From the NCBI RefSeq assembly GCF_040144835.1, contig NZ_CP151632.1, forward strand, positions 4,216,001-4,280,000: a stretch of 64,000 nt of DNA, given 5' to 3'. A program made the position numbers and the translations under genes. The notes beneath the pieces are model-generated. The model did no database searches. It had not been told where the DNA came from and was given only the letters and a program-made list of their open reading frames with translations. The stretch is from Microbacterium sp. LWS13-1.2 (GTDB lineage: Bacteria; Actinomycetota; Actinomycetes; Actinomycetales; Microbacteriaceae). Below are positions 26,630 through 35,887 of the stretch, piece after piece; position 1 is the first letter of the stretch, and every line of letters begins with the position of its first letter.

Positions 26630-26635
26630 AGGCTA
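26630..26635 (-). promoter_or_regulatory. -10 element (TAGCCT) of pcp, overlapping the RNB stop codon
   Basis: On the minus strand TAGCCT ends 6 nt before the pcp GTG; its TAG is also the stop codon of the preceding ribonuclease gene. Confidence 0.45.
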
Positions 26636-28075
26636 GGCGGTCGGCTCCAGAACGATGGATCCCGTCGCGATGGAGGCGCTCCTGAGACGCAGCCGCACCG
26701 TGGATCCCGGGGCTGCGTCGAGCCCGGCCACCTTGGCGGTCACCGGTGGATCCGTCAGCTGCACCCGTGCGCCGTCGTTGCGTCGGCCGAGCACCACGGC
26801 CTCGAAGGCCTGCCCTTCACGTCGCGACAGCAGTGCCGCCTCGACCCGGTCGAGGGCGGCGGCGTCCAGCCGGTTCGCCACTCCATCGCTGCGTGCCATG
26901 AGCGGGGGAAGCGTCGGCAGGCTCTCTCGCGCCCACGACGGCACCTCGCGCTGATTCGCCAGCGCTTCGCACACCACGAGCGACCACCGGTCGACCAGCC
27001 GGCGCAGGGGAGCGGTGGCGTGGGCGTAGGGCGCACCGATCGCCGCCTGCAGCGGATCGGCGGGCGCGCTGCCGTCGAAGGCCACGTAGCCGGCGCCCCG
27101 GAACAGACCGGCCGCGGCGTCCAGGATCGCGAGCGCGGCCGGGCGATCGCGATCCAGCGAGCGGAGGTAGTCGCCGTACGAGACGCCCGCTGTCCAGGGG
27201 ATGCCGAGTGCCACGGTCTGCGCCCGGAACGCAGCGACGTCGTCCGGATCGGCGGCCGGCATGGTGCGGAGGATGCCGACTCCTCCGCGCAGCATGAGGT
27301 CGGCCGCGGCCATGCCCGTCAGCAGCGACAGCTGTGCGTTCCAGTCCTCGACCGCGAGCGGCGCGTCCCGTTCGAGGCGGTAGCCGGAATCGTCGGCGAC
27401 GATGCGGGTCTCGGGCACGTTGAGGCTCACGCCGCCGCGCTCCGCCTCGCGTTCCCGGCGCAGCGGCCCGAACCAGGCCAGCGCCTGCAGGGCATTCGGC
27501 GCGGTGCCCGCGTCGATCGCGGTCTGGGCATCCATGTAGGTCCACTGGGCGCGCGAGCGGATCACCGCGCGGCGCAGGGTCGTCTCGACCGGCCGTGCGC
27601 CGTCGTCGAGCACGAATCGCCACACGAACGCGCGCCGCTCGCGCCCGGGCAGCAGCGAGGCGGCGTCCTCGCTGAGGGCGACCGGATGCAGCGGAATCCG
27701 GCCATCGGCCGCGTAGAGCGTCTGCCCCCGCAGGCGCGCCTCGCCGTCGACGGCGCCGCCCGGCGTCACGAACGCCGGCAGGTCGGCGATGGCGTAGTGG
27801 ACCACCGCACCGGTGGGCGTGCGCTCGAGGTGGAGCGCCTGATCGAGATCTGTCGAGCCCGCCGGGTCGATCGTGAGGAACTCGATGTCGCGCAGGTCGT
27901 CGAGCTGCGCCGCTGCCGGATCGGCAGGGACGCTGCGCACCGCCTGCTGTGCCTCGGCCTCCACCGCCGCCGGGAAGCCATCCGGAAGGTCGAGCTCGGT
28001 CCGCAGCTGCGAGAGCGACTCGGTCAGGTCGTCGTGGGCCCGCGCGGGGACCACTCGGGGGCGACGTGCGGGCAC
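26633..28075 (-). CDS. RNB-domain ribonuclease (RNase II/R-like)
   Basis: RNB enzymes degrade RNA 3' to 5' hydrolytically. The 480-residue protein is shorter than RNase R (about 750) and lacks clear cold-shock domains; the C-terminal 50 residues may be a small OB/S1-like remnant. The catalytic motif reads TIDPAGSTDLDQA: Asp70, Asp76 and Asp78 match three of the four metal-binding aspartates, but the fourth is Gln79. This wording recurs in actinobacterial RNB paralogues as far as I know. VHYAIADLPAFV and YAHATAPLRR, the RNB core and final helix, are present. Exonuclease activity is plausible but not certain. Confidence 0.85.
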   Translation of the reverse strand: MPARRPRVVPARAHDDLTESLSQLRTELDLPDGFPAAVEAEAQQAVRSVPADPAAAQLDDLRDIEFLTIDPAGSTDLDQALHLERTPTGAVVHYAIADLPAFVTPGGAVDGEARLRGQTLYAADGRIPLHPVALSEDAASLLPGRERRAFVWRFVLDDGARPVETTLRRAVIRSRAQWTYMDAQTAIDAGTAPNALQALAWFGPLRREREAERGGVSLNVPETRIVADDSGYRLERDAPLAVEDWNAQLSLLTGMAAADLMLRGGVGILRTMPAADPDDVAAFRAQTVALGIPWTAGVSYGDYLRSLDRDRPAALAILDAAAGLFRGAGYVAFDGSAPADPLQAAIGAPYAHATAPLRRLVDRWSLVVCEALANQREVPSWARESLPTLPPLMARSDGVANRLDAAALDRVEAALLSRREGQAFEAVVLGRRNDGARVQLTDPPVTAKVAGLDAAPGSTVRLRLRSASIATGSIVLEPTA

Positions 28076-28081
28076 CCGCTC

Positions 28082-28087
28082 AGTGTA
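28082..28087 (-). promoter_or_regulatory. -10 element (TACACT) of the RNB ribonuclease gene
   Basis: On the minus strand TACACT ends 6 nt before the GTG at 28075. Confidence 0.5.
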
Positions 28088-28193
28088 GGCAGACGTCGGT
28101 CCGAGCGCGCGGCGCGCGGAATGACGTCACGCCCCTTCGGAGCGCCGCACGGTGGGATATGAACCATCTGCGGGAACGCGGACACTACAGGGT

Positions 28194-28730
28194 ATGGACG
28201 ATGATGACGCCGCCCTCTGGGAGCGGGTCCTGACCGGCGACGAGGCCGCGCTGGCAATGCTGTTCGACCGCCACGAGGCACGTCTCTTCCGTCATGCCCG
28301 CCGTCTGCTGACCGCGCGAGAGGATGCGAAGGATGCGGTGACCATCGGATTCTTCGAGCTCTGGCGCAAGCGCGAGTCGGTCCGCCTCGTGGACGGTTCG
28401 CCCCTCCCGTGGCTGCTCAACACCGTCTCGAACTGCGCCCGCAATCTTGAGCGCTCCGGCCGCCGCTACCGGACGCTCCTCGCTCGGACGCCTGTCGCAT
28501 CGAACCCGGGAGCACCGAAAGGCCCGGACGAGACCGGCGTGCTCGCCGCCCTGAAGAGGCTTCCCGCCCGCGAGCAGAGCGTCGTGGTGCTGACCGTCCT
28601 CGAGGGCTATCCCGACCGGGCGGCGGCCGAGACGCTCGGCATCCCCGTGGGCACCGTGAAGTCGCGGCTCGCCCGAGCCAAGGCCAAGCTGCGCGAAGAG
28701 ATGGCTTCGATCGAGGGAGCATGGGCATGA
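28194..28730 (+). CDS. ECF-type RNA polymerase sigma factor
   Basis: The 178-residue product has region 2 (ALAMLFDRHEARLFRHARRLL, AKDAVTIGFFELWRK) and region 4 with a helix-turn-helix (RAAAETLGIPVGTVKSRLARAKAKL). It directs RNA polymerase to a stress-type regulon. An in-frame ATG at 28152 would add 14 residues not typical of the family, so 28194 is preferred. The next gene overlaps by 4 (ATGA) or 10 bases and encodes a membrane-anchored protein in the place normally held by the anti-sigma factor. Confidence 0.9.
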   Translation: MDDDDAALWERVLTGDEAALAMLFDRHEARLFRHARRLLTAREDAKDAVTIGFFELWRKRESVRLVDGSPLPWLLNTVSNCARNLERSGRRYRTLLARTPVASNPGAPKGPDETGVLAALKRLPAREQSVVVLTVLEGYPDRAAAETLGIPVGTVKSRLARAKAKLREEMASIEGAWA

Positions 28731-29929
28731 ACGACGACCTCACCCCGTACGAGCAGTCCGAGATGCGCGACCTCGTGCTCGCCGGCGCACAGCGCATCCG
28801 CCCGGCGGGGAGACACCGCATGCAGCTGGTGGCCGGTGCGGTGGCACTCGTCCTCATCGGCGTGGTGAGCGGCGGTGCCATCACGACCGCCGCGCTGCTC
28901 GGGTCCGACGCCCGCCCGGCGCCCGCGCCGACGACGAGCGAGACCCGGCCGGCGCCGTCTCCGTCGCCGACCCCCGAGACGACTCCCGCCCCCACCCCGA
29001 CGCCGTCACCTCCCACTCCGGTCGTATCAGCAGCGGGCGTCACTCCCTTCGCCGGCGAGTGCGCGAACGCGCTCGACGAAGCGAGCGTGGAGGCGGTCGC
29101 GAAGATCGACATGATGCTGTCGGACTACCGCTGGAAGACGGGCGCGAACGAGGTGCTCGGGGGAATCGACTGCGTCTGGGTGTCGGACGGCGTCTACCTG
29201 GCGGCCACCGCACACCTGATGGCCTATCCCGAGGCCGTGGTCGACGACGCTCTGCGGGCGGGCACCGCGACCGGGTGCGCGCCGGTCACTGAGGACGGAA
29301 CCCAGGTCGAATGCACGGAGGCGGGTGTCGTGGGCGGCACATGGCTGGTCGTCCGGGCGGCAGGCGAGAAGGATTCCGTGACGGCGCCGGGTGTTGCCGG
29401 ACTCTTCGCCGAGGCATCGCGCCGCCTGGCCGATCACCCGGCCCCGACTCCCGCCGCCCGTACCGCCGAGTGGTGGGCGCTGCCCGACTGCGCCGCGATC
29501 GTCGCATCCATCGACCCGGCCGTGTACGGCTTCGAGCGGGTGGCACTGCTTGCCCAGAGCAGTCGCGGCGAGGCGACCGAGCGACTGGAGGGGGTCGCGC
29601 TGTTCGCGGGCGCCGCGAGCTGGTGCGAACTGCACTTCACATCGGGGAGCGGAGATACGACCTCAGGGGAGGTGGTCCGCGTCGACGTCGTCCCCGGCGG
29701 CGCGATCGCGTTCCAGACGGCGCTCGACGCGGCGGACGCGCAGCCGGTGACGGTCGACGGGGCAGAGGCCGCCGTCATCGCGCCGGGGCTCGACCGCTAC
29801 GAGGGGTCCGGCTCGGTGGTCGTCGCGACCGATGGCGTCAACGTCCTCATGGTGACGCCCGATTTCATCCGGAGCACCACCGACGCGCTCCCGCTCACCG
29901 CGGCGGTGCTCGCGCTGATGCACCCTTGA
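28727..29929 (+). CDS. Membrane-anchored protein with Cys-paired extracellular domains, sigma-factor partner
   Basis: I do not recognise a named family. The 400-residue protein has a cytoplasmic N-terminus of about 30 residues, one membrane helix (VAGAVALVLIGVVSGGAITTAALL), a Pro/Thr-rich linker and two extracellular units with paired cysteines and tryptophans. The first (about 105-225) resembles the domain of the lipoprotein at 57275; the second starts WWALPDC. The ATG at 28727 overlaps the sigma factor stop as ATGA; an ATG at 28721 is also possible. Its topology and placement suggest a regulator or sensor of the ECF factor, but no zinc-binding anti-sigma motif is visible. Confidence 0.6.
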   Translation: MNDDLTPYEQSEMRDLVLAGAQRIRPAGRHRMQLVAGAVALVLIGVVSGGAITTAALLGSDARPAPAPTTSETRPAPSPSPTPETTPAPTPTPSPPTPVVSAAGVTPFAGECANALDEASVEAVAKIDMMLSDYRWKTGANEVLGGIDCVWVSDGVYLAATAHLMAYPEAVVDDALRAGTATGCAPVTEDGTQVECTEAGVVGGTWLVVRAAGEKDSVTAPGVAGLFAEASRRLADHPAPTPAARTAEWWALPDCAAIVASIDPAVYGFERVALLAQSSRGEATERLEGVALFAGAASWCELHFTSGSGDTTSGEVVRVDVVPGGAIAFQTALDAADAQPVTVDGAEAAVIAPGLDRYEGSGSVVVATDGVNVLMVTPDFIRSTTDALPLTAAVLALMHP

Positions 29930-30032
29930 CCCCGGCACCCGGGCAGGTCCACCTGACTCCGTGACGCGGCCAGGGCCACCCTCGCGGCAGCGCGCCGGTG
30001 CTGTCGTGAGTGGGCGTGGGGACCGTGCGTCC

Positions 30033-30038
30033 TAGACT
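30033..30038 (+). promoter_or_regulatory. -10 element (TAGACT) of proS
   Basis: TAGACT ends 8 nt before the GTG at 30047, close to the leaderless spacing of other genes. Confidence 0.4.
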
Positions 30039-30046
30039 TGACCCTC

Positions 30047-31846
30047 GTGGTCACCCGTCTGTCGCACTTCTTCCTCCGCACGCTTCGTGAAGACCCCGCC
30101 GACGCGGAGGTGACGAGCCACCGGCTGCTCGTGCGCGCCGGCTATATCCGGCGTGCCGCGCCGGGCGTGTTCACCTGGCTGCCGCTCGGGCTCAAGGTCA
30201 AGGCGAAGATCGAGAAGATCATCCGCGACGAGATGACGAGCGCCGGCGCGTACGAGGTGCACTTCCCGGCCCTGCTGCCGCGCGACCCGTATGAGGCGTC
30301 CGGCCGCTGGACCTCGTACGGCGACGGCATCTTCCGCCTGCAGGACCGCAAGGGCGCCGACTATCTGCTCGCACCGACGCACGAGGAGATGTTCACGCTC
30401 CTCGTCAAGGATCTGTATTCGTCGTACAAGGACCTTCCGCTGATGATCTATCAGATCCAGGACAAGTACCGCGATGAGGCCCGCCCGCGTGCCGGGCTCC
30501 TGCGCGGGCGCGAGTTCACGATGAAGGACGCGTACTCGTTCGACTACACCGACGAGGGGCAGGACGCCTCGTACCAGTCGCAGCGCGACGCGTACGAGCG
30601 GATCTTCCAGGCGCTCGGACTCGAGTACGTCATCGTCGCCGCCGACAACGGCCTGATGGGCGGCGCCCGCTCCGAGGAGTTCCTGCACCCGACGGCCGTC
30701 GGCGAAGACACGTTCGTCCGGTCAGCGGGCGGCTACGCCGCGAACGTCGAGGCGTACACGACGACCGCGCCGGCGTCGATCCCCTTCGACGGCATCGGCG
30801 CACCGGTCATCTTCGACTCGCCGAACACCCCGACGATCCAGACGCTGGTCGACCACGCGAACACGCACCTCGATGCTCCCGCGTCGGGGATCGCCGGCCC
30901 CGCAACGGACGGCGCCGCGGAGTGGACCGCGGCGCACACGCTCAAGAACGTCGTGCTCGCCCTGACCCATCTCGACGGCACCCGCGAGCTGGTCATCGTG
31001 GGTGTGCCCGGCGACCGCGACATCGACGACAAGCGCGTCGAGGTGGCCTTCGCTCCCGCGGCCGTGGAGCCCGCGACCGAGCAGGACTTCGAGAGGCACC
31101 CGCTGCTCGTCAAGGGCTACATCGGTCCGTGGTCCGAGACCGGGGCGGTGCTCGGCGAGGAGTCGGCAACCGGCATCCGCTACCTCCTCGATCCGCGTGT
31201 CGCCGACGGCACGGCGTGGATCACCGGCGCCAACATCGACCAGAAGCACGTCCACACCCTCGTCGCCGGCCGGGACTTCGCCGGTGACGGCTTCGTCGAG
31301 GTCGCGAACGTCCGCGCCGGAGACCCGGCGCCCGACGGCTCCGGGCCCGTTGAGCTCGCTCGCGGCATGGAGATCGGGCACGTCTTCCAGCTCGGGCGCT
31401 TCTTCGCCGAGACGCTGGGTCTCAAGGTCCTCGACGAGAACGGCAAGCTCGTCACTGTGACGATGGGCTCGTACGGCATCGGCGTCACCCGCATCCTGGC
31501 GATCATCGCCGAGCTCAACAACGACGACAAGGGCCTCATCTGGCCGCCGTCGGTGGCGCCGTTCGACGTCCACGTCGTGGCGGCCGGGCGTGAGGCCGTC
31601 ATGTTCGACGTGGCCGAGAAGCTGTCGGCCGATCTGGAGGCATCCGGCCTCGATGTGCTCTACGACGACCGGCCCAAGGTGTCTCCGGGCGTGAAGTTCG
31701 GCGACGCCGAGCTCGTCGGCGTGCCGAGGATCGTCATCGTCGGCCGTGGCGCCGCCGATGGCCAGGTCGAGGTCTGGGACCGCCGCACCGGCGAACGCGA
31801 GGTCGTGTCCAGCGCGGACGCGGTGGCGCGCCTGACAGCACGCTGA
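30047..31846 (+). CDS. proS: Prolyl-tRNA synthetase (bacterial type with insertion domain)
   Basis: The enzyme charges tRNA-Pro with proline in the cytoplasm. The 599-residue product is the bacterial type: catalytic class II motifs ([50 protein letters not shown]), the insertion between motifs 2 and 3 (about 220-400) that can edit mis-charged t[15 protein letters not shown] as motif 3, and a C-terminal anticodon-binding domain. A TTG at 30038 is also in frame, but the GTG at 30047 follows the -10 at the usual distance. A TTCG-loop hairpin follows the gene. Confidence 0.96.
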   Translation: MVTRLSHFFLRTLREDPADAEVTSHRLLVRAGYIRRAAPGVFTWLPLGLKVKAKIEKIIRDEMTSAGAYEVHFPALLPRDPYEASGRWTSYGDGIFRLQDRKGADYLLAPTHEEMFTLLVKDLYSSYKDLPLMIYQIQDKYRDEARPRAGLLRGREFTMKDAYSFDYTDEGQDASYQSQRDAYERIFQALGLEYVIVAADNGLMGGARSEEFLHPTAVGEDTFVRSAGGYAANVEAYTTTAPASIPFDGIGAPVIFDSPNTPTIQTLVDHANTHLDAPASGIAGPATDGAAEWTAAHTLKNVVLALTHLDGTRELVIVGVPGDRDIDDKRVEVAFAPAAVEPATEQDFERHPLLVKGYIGPWSETGAVLGEESATGIRYLLDPRVADGTAWITGANIDQKHVHTLVAGRDFAGDGFVEVANVRAGDPAPDGSGPVELARGMEIGHVFQLGRFFAETLGLKVLDENGKLVTVTMGSYGIGVTRILAIIAELNNDDKGLIWPPSVAPFDVHVVAAGREAVMFDVAEKLSADLEASGLDVLYDDRPKVSPGVKFGDAELVGVPRIVIVGRGAADGQVEVWDRRTGEREVVSSADAVARLTAR

Positions 31847-31852
31847 GCCTCG

Positions 31853-31870
31853 TCCGACCTTCGGGTCGGA
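31853..31870 (+). terminator. TTCG-tetraloop hairpin after proS
   Basis: TCCGACC-TTCG-GGTCGGA, a 7-bp stem with a stable UUCG loop, lies just past the proS stop codon. No U-run follows. Confidence 0.6.
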
Positions 31871-31935
31871 ACGGTTGATCCGGGCGCTCCGCTCGCGTCC
31901 GCCCGCACACGGACGGGACATGGCAACGTGGAGGC

Positions 31936-32979
31936 ATGAACCACAGCGCCGCGGTGCCCCCTGAAGTGACCGAGGACATGCGGGGGATGCTCGCAGATGC
32001 CGGGATCACCGACAACGCCGATCTCGTCGCCCGCATCCTCGCGACCGGGATCGGGCTGGGCCTGGACCGCGCCGACCGGCTCGACCTGAAGATCGCGAGC
32101 GCGGCGCTCACCGAGATGCGCGCGGCGTTCCAGCTGTTCGCGCCGTACGAGGACCTGCCGAAGGCGACGATCTTCGGCTCGGCTCGCACCCTCCCCGACG
32201 ACGCGCTCTACCGTCAGGCCTCGGAGGTCGCCGCCGCGCTGGCCGCGAGCGGGTGGATGGTCGTGACGGGCGCAGGCCCGGGGATCATGCAGGCGGCGGC
32301 GGAGGGAGCGGGTGCCCACAACTCGCTCGGCGTCTCGATCCGGCTGCCGTTCGAGGAGAAGCCGAACGCGATCGTCGGCGAGAACGCGCGGAACGTCACC
32401 ATGAAGTACTTCTTCACGCGCAAACTCATGCTCGTGAAGGAGTCGAAGGGCTTCGTGTGCGTGCCCGGCGGGTTCGGCACGCTGGATGAGATGTTCGAAC
32501 TGCTGACCCTGCAGCAGACGGGAAAGGCCGACCCGACGCCGATCGTGCTCCTGGACGCCCCCGGTGGAAGGTTCTGGTCAGGACTGCGCAGTTTCGTCGA
32601 CGATCACCTGCTGTCGTCGGGGGTCATCTCCGAGGGCGATTTCGATCGCGTCGTGGTGACCGACTCGGTCGAGTCCGCCGTGGCCGCATTGACCGGCTTC
32701 TACCGCAACTATGACTCGCTGCGGTGGGTCGGCAAGCGCCTGGTGCTGCGTCTGAAGAGCGAGCCGACGGATGCCGAGGTATCGGCGTTGAACGCCGAGT
32801 TCGGCGCCCTGCTCGCAGAGGGCCGCATCGAGCGCCGCGGCCCGCTCACGATCGAACGTGAGGACGACGACCGCGTGGAGCTGCCGCGCCTGGTGCTGCG
32901 GCTCAACCAGTTCCGCGTGGGTGAGCTGTACCGCCTGATCGCGGCGGTCAACGCGCTGGACTCTGCACCGCCGGCCTGA
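31936..32979 (+). CDS. LOG-family (lysine decarboxylase-like) nucleotide-monophosphate phosphoribohydrolase
   Basis: LOG proteins release free bases such as cytokinins from nucleotide 5'-monophosphates. The 347-residue product has the family signature PGGFGTLDEMFELLTLQQTG and the phosphate-binding GAGPGIMQAAAEGA, with GSAR upstream. It is longer than the usual 190-260 residues, with an extra N-terminal helical part (about 1-75) and a C-terminal extension of about 90 residues. GTGGAGG precedes the ATG. Pyrimidine/purine nucleotide salvage (PpnN-like) is an alternative reading of the long form. Confidence 0.85.
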   Translation: MNHSAAVPPEVTEDMRGMLADAGITDNADLVARILATGIGLGLDRADRLDLKIASAALTEMRAAFQLFAPYEDLPKATIFGSARTLPDDALYRQASEVAAALAASGWMVVTGAGPGIMQAAAEGAGAHNSLGVSIRLPFEEKPNAIVGENARNVTMKYFFTRKLMLVKESKGFVCVPGGFGTLDEMFELLTLQQTGKADPTPIVLLDAPGGRFWSGLRSFVDDHLLSSGVISEGDFDRVVVTDSVESAVAALTGFYRNYDSLRWVGKRLVLRLKSEPTDAEVSALNAEFGALLAEGRIERRGPLTIEREDDDRVELPRLVLRLNQFRVGELYRLIAAVNALDSAPPA

Positions 32980-33137
32980 TCCACGGCGGCTGAGGCCGCG
33001 GCATCCGTCCCGGGAATGAGGTCGTTCTCATGCGTCCGTCGTCGGCTGTTCACCTGCGGTTCCGGTGGGCGTCGCCGCACGGGGCGAGGCTGACGGCATC
33101 CCCGGCCGACGCCGCCATGCCTGCAGAGAGGACCCTC

Positions 33138-35201
33138 GTGAGCATCATCGAAGGATTCCGCCGTTCCCTTCCCCTCGCCGACCACGCGCGCGGCAAGCGC
33201 CTCGCGGCGACGTGCCAGTACAAATGCGCGAACGCGTGCCTCGGGCCGGAGTGCAACTCCTCGCACAACGAGACCTTCCAGGAGGTGGCCTCGGCTGCGC
33301 TGTCGCGTCGTGCGCTCCTCGGGCTCGGCGCGGCCGGGGCGCTCGCGATCGCCGTCGGCGGTCTCCGCTCGCAGACGCCGCTGTCGGCGCCCGGCTCGGC
33401 GGGCGTCGGGGGAGCGGGCGCGGCATTCGCTCGCCCCGCCGGCGGCAGCCTGCCGTTCGACCCCATCTCCCCGGTGAACCGGCTCGTCGACGAGTTCACG
33501 GTTCCGTCGGGCTACACCTGGCGGCCCGTCATCCGGTGGGGCGACCCCCTGTTCTCGAACGCTCCCGCCTTCGACATCGACGGCCAGTCGCCCGCGGCTC
33601 AGGCTCTGCAGTTCGGCTACAACTGCGACTACCTCGACATCGTCGCCGACCCGAGCGGCAAGACCGGCGTCCTGGTGACCAACCACGAGTACGTCAACCC
33701 CGCGATCATGTTCCCGCCGTCGTCCGACCCGGCTGAGCTCCAGCGCCGCGGCGACGTGTTCAAGGCCGCGCAGGGCATGTCGGTCGTCGAGATCCGCCGC
33801 AAGCGCACGGGTGAGCCCTGGTCGTATGTCGTCGGTGGCCCCCGCAACCGCCGGATCACGGTCGAGACCGTCTTCGAGCTGACGGGCCCTGCGGCCGGGA
33901 GCGACCTGGTGAAGACCGCGGCCGACCCCGAGGGTCGGTGGGTGCACGGCACGCTGGGCAACTGCGCAGGCGGAACGACCCCGTGGGGCACGATCCTGTC
34001 GGGCGAGGAGAACTTCAACGGGTACTTCGCGTGGGCAGCGGACACCCCGGCTCAGAAGCGGTACCAGGCGTCCGCCTCCACCTCGACGTCGACGGGATGG
34101 GAGAAGTACGACCCTCGCTTCGACGCGCACAACCCCGACTTCGTCAACGAGCCCAACCGGTTCGGCTACATCGTCGAGATCGACCCGCAGGATCCGACGT
34201 CGACGCCCCGCAAGCACACCGCGATGGGCCGGTTCAAGCACGAGGGCGCGAACGTCATCGTCGCGGAGGACGGCCACGTGGTCGCCTACATGGGCGACGA
34301 CGAGCGCAACGACTACCTCTACAAGTTCGTGTCGAAGAACAGGATCTCGGGTTCGCGCAAGAAGAACCTGCAGCTGTTGAGCGAGGGCGACCTGTATGTC
34401 GCGAAGTTCTCGGGCAACTCCCCGGCCGGCGAGATCCTCGGCACCGGAGCGCTTCCCAGCGATGGGCTGTTCGACGGCTCCGGCAGCTGGCTCCCGCTGA
34501 CGCAGAACGGGCAGAGCGCCGTGCCCGGCTTCACGACCGAGCAGGTCCTCGTCCACACGCGTCTCGCGGCGGATGCGGTCGGCGCGACGAAGATGGACCG
34601 TCCGGAGGACGTCGAGCCCAGCCCGAAGACCGGCAAGGTGTACCTGGCGCTGACCAACAACTCGGCTCGCTCGGCGGCGACGCTCGACGAGACCAACCCG
34701 GTCACCGGCAACCGCTACGGGCATGTGGTGGAGCTGACCGAGACGGCGGGGCAGTCCGGCACCACGTTCGGCTGGAGCATCCTGCTCCTCTGCGGCGACC
34801 CGGCGACGTTCGCCAACTCGTACTTCGCAGGCTTCCCCAAGGAGCTCGTGTCGCCGATCTCGTGCCCCGACAACGTCGCCTTCGACTCGTCGGGCAACCT
34901 CTGGATCTCCACCGATGGCGCGCCCAGCACGATCGGCTACAACGACGGACTCTTCCTCGTGCCGCTCGAGGGCGCCGAGCGCGGCCACGTGCAGCAGTTC
35001 CTGTCGGTGCCGCGTGATGCCGAGACCTGCGGGCCGGTGATCCACGACAAGGAGGGCCTCGTCTTCGTCGCGGTGCAGCACCCCGGTGAGGACGGCACGT
35101 TCGCGGCGCCGACCTCGCTGTTCCCCGACTACGGCTCGACCCTGCCGGGCGCCGTGCCGACGGCGCCGCGCCCGTCGGTGGTCCAGGTCTACCGCGCCTG
35201 A
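33138..35201 (+). CDS. PhoX-family (DUF839) Tat-exported phosphatase
   Basis: PhoX enzymes are calcium/iron-dependent alkaline phosphatases of the cell exterior. The 687-residue product has a twin-arginine export signal (SRRALLGLGAAGALAIAVGG) beginning near residue 58. Ahead of it lies an unusual Cys-rich segment, CQYKCANACLGPEC, which would be removed or remain cytoplasmic. The DUF839 body includes NHEYVNP, GTLGNCAGGTTPWGTILSGEE, GRFKHEGANVI and MDRPEDVEPSPKTGKVYLALTNN, all PhoX-type. The GTG at 33138 has GAGAGGA 7 nt upstream; the frame is open 36 codons further, but without such a site. It would liberate phosphate from organic esters. Confidence 0.88.
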   Translation: MSIIEGFRRSLPLADHARGKRLAATCQYKCANACLGPECNSSHNETFQEVASAALSRRALLGLGAAGALAIAVGGLRSQTPLSAPGSAGVGGAGAAFARPAGGSLPFDPISPVNRLVDEFTVPSGYTWRPVIRWGDPLFSNAPAFDIDGQSPAAQALQFGYNCDYLDIVADPSGKTGVLVTNHEYVNPAIMFPPSSDPAELQRRGDVFKAAQGMSVVEIRRKRTGEPWSYVVGGPRNRRITVETVFELTGPAAGSDLVKTAADPEGRWVHGTLGNCAGGTTPWGTILSGEENFNGYFAWAADTPAQKRYQASASTSTSTGWEKYDPRFDAHNPDFVNEPNRFGYIVEIDPQDPTSTPRKHTAMGRFKHEGANVIVAEDGHVVAYMGDDERNDYLYKFVSKNRISGSRKKNLQLLSEGDLYVAKFSGNSPAGEILGTGALPSDGLFDGSGSWLPLTQNGQSAVPGFTTEQVLVHTRLAADAVGATKMDRPEDVEPSPKTGKVYLALTNNSARSAATLDETNPVTGNRYGHVVELTETAGQSGTTFGWSILLLCGDPATFANSYFAGFPKELVSPISCPDNVAFDSSGNLWISTDGAPSTIGYNDGLFLVPLEGAERGHVQQFLSVPRDAETCGPVIHDKEGLVFVAVQHPGEDGTFAAPTSLFPDYGSTLPGAVPTAPRPSVVQVYRA

Positions 35202-35218
35202 CCGGCCGCCGCCGAGAG

Positions 35219-35250
35219 CGCCGCGCCGCCTGACCTCAGGCGGCGCGGCG
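35219..35250. terminator. Bidirectional hairpin between PhoX and flavoprotein genes
   Basis: A perfect 15-bp stem with a 2-nt loop (35219-35233 with 35236-35250) lies between the convergent genes. It lacks a T-run but is strongly placed to stop both transcripts. Confidence 0.65.
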
Positions 35251-35261
35251 TCCGGCTCCGG

Positions 35262-35783
35262 TCAGCAGCTGACCTTGCCGTGCGACATCGTGTCGTCGGG
35301 CGTGTCCTTGGTCACCAGCGACTTGAGCATTCCCGCTGCGGTGACGAGCTTGCCGTGCCGCGGCTCCCAGAACTCGCACTCGACCGGCGTCACGCGCAGC
35401 AGCACGATGCCGGGGGTGTCCAGTCCGTCCTCGAACCAGATGTCGAGGTCGGGGGAGTAGAGCTCCTTCATCTTCGCGTCGTCGCGGACGACCTCGGCAC
35501 GCCCTGCGACCGACACGTACCGGTGACCCTTCGGGTCGAGGTACGACAGTCCGACGTCGTGCTGCGGGTCGGCCTGGGCCTCGGCGACCTTGCTGGTCCC
35601 CGCGAGGGTGAAGAACCAGATGTCGCCGGCGTCGTCCATCTGCCGTGTGCTCATCGGCCGACTCACGAGATTGCCCGCGGCATCCCGGGTGGTGAGCATC
35701 GTGAAGTCGATGTCCTCGACCAGCTCCTTGACCCGGGCGATCGCCTCCGGGCCGGTGACGAGATCTTCTTCTGCGTGTGTCAT
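35262..35783 (-). CDS. Pyridoxamine 5'-phosphate oxidase-fold general stress protein
   Basis: The 173-residue protein has the split-barrel flavin-binding fold of the general stress protein 26 group: FTMLTTRDAAGNLVSRPMSTRQ, IWFFTLAGTSKV, HDVGLSYLDPKGHRYVSVAGRAEV. Such proteins bind FMN, F420 or haem and are induced by stress. The ATG at 35783 is preferred; an ATG at 35810 would add 9 residues, and the frame remains open far upstream within the next gene. It is transcribed in the same direction as the DUF1206 gene, 104 bp away. Confidence 0.85.
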   Translation of the reverse strand: MTHAEEDLVTGPEAIARVKELVEDIDFTMLTTRDAAGNLVSRPMSTRQMDDAGDIWFFTLAGTSKVAEAQADPQHDVGLSYLDPKGHRYVSVAGRAEVVRDDAKMKELYSPDLDIWFEDGLDTPGIVLLRVTPVECEFWEPRHGKLVTAAGMLKSLVTKDTPDDTMSHGKVSC

Positions 35784-35887
35784 GCCCTCAGACTCGACGA
35801 TGTCGCGCATGTCCTCCAGGGCATTGACAGCACGGATGCCGCGCCTCAATGGATCCCCTGCCGCCCGGGACGCCGCAGTCCGCGCAC

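Noticed and set aside
32709..35081. A 790-codon minus-strand frame opposite PhoX
   Set aside because: No recognisable motif; PhoX-family sequence on the plus strand explains the region.
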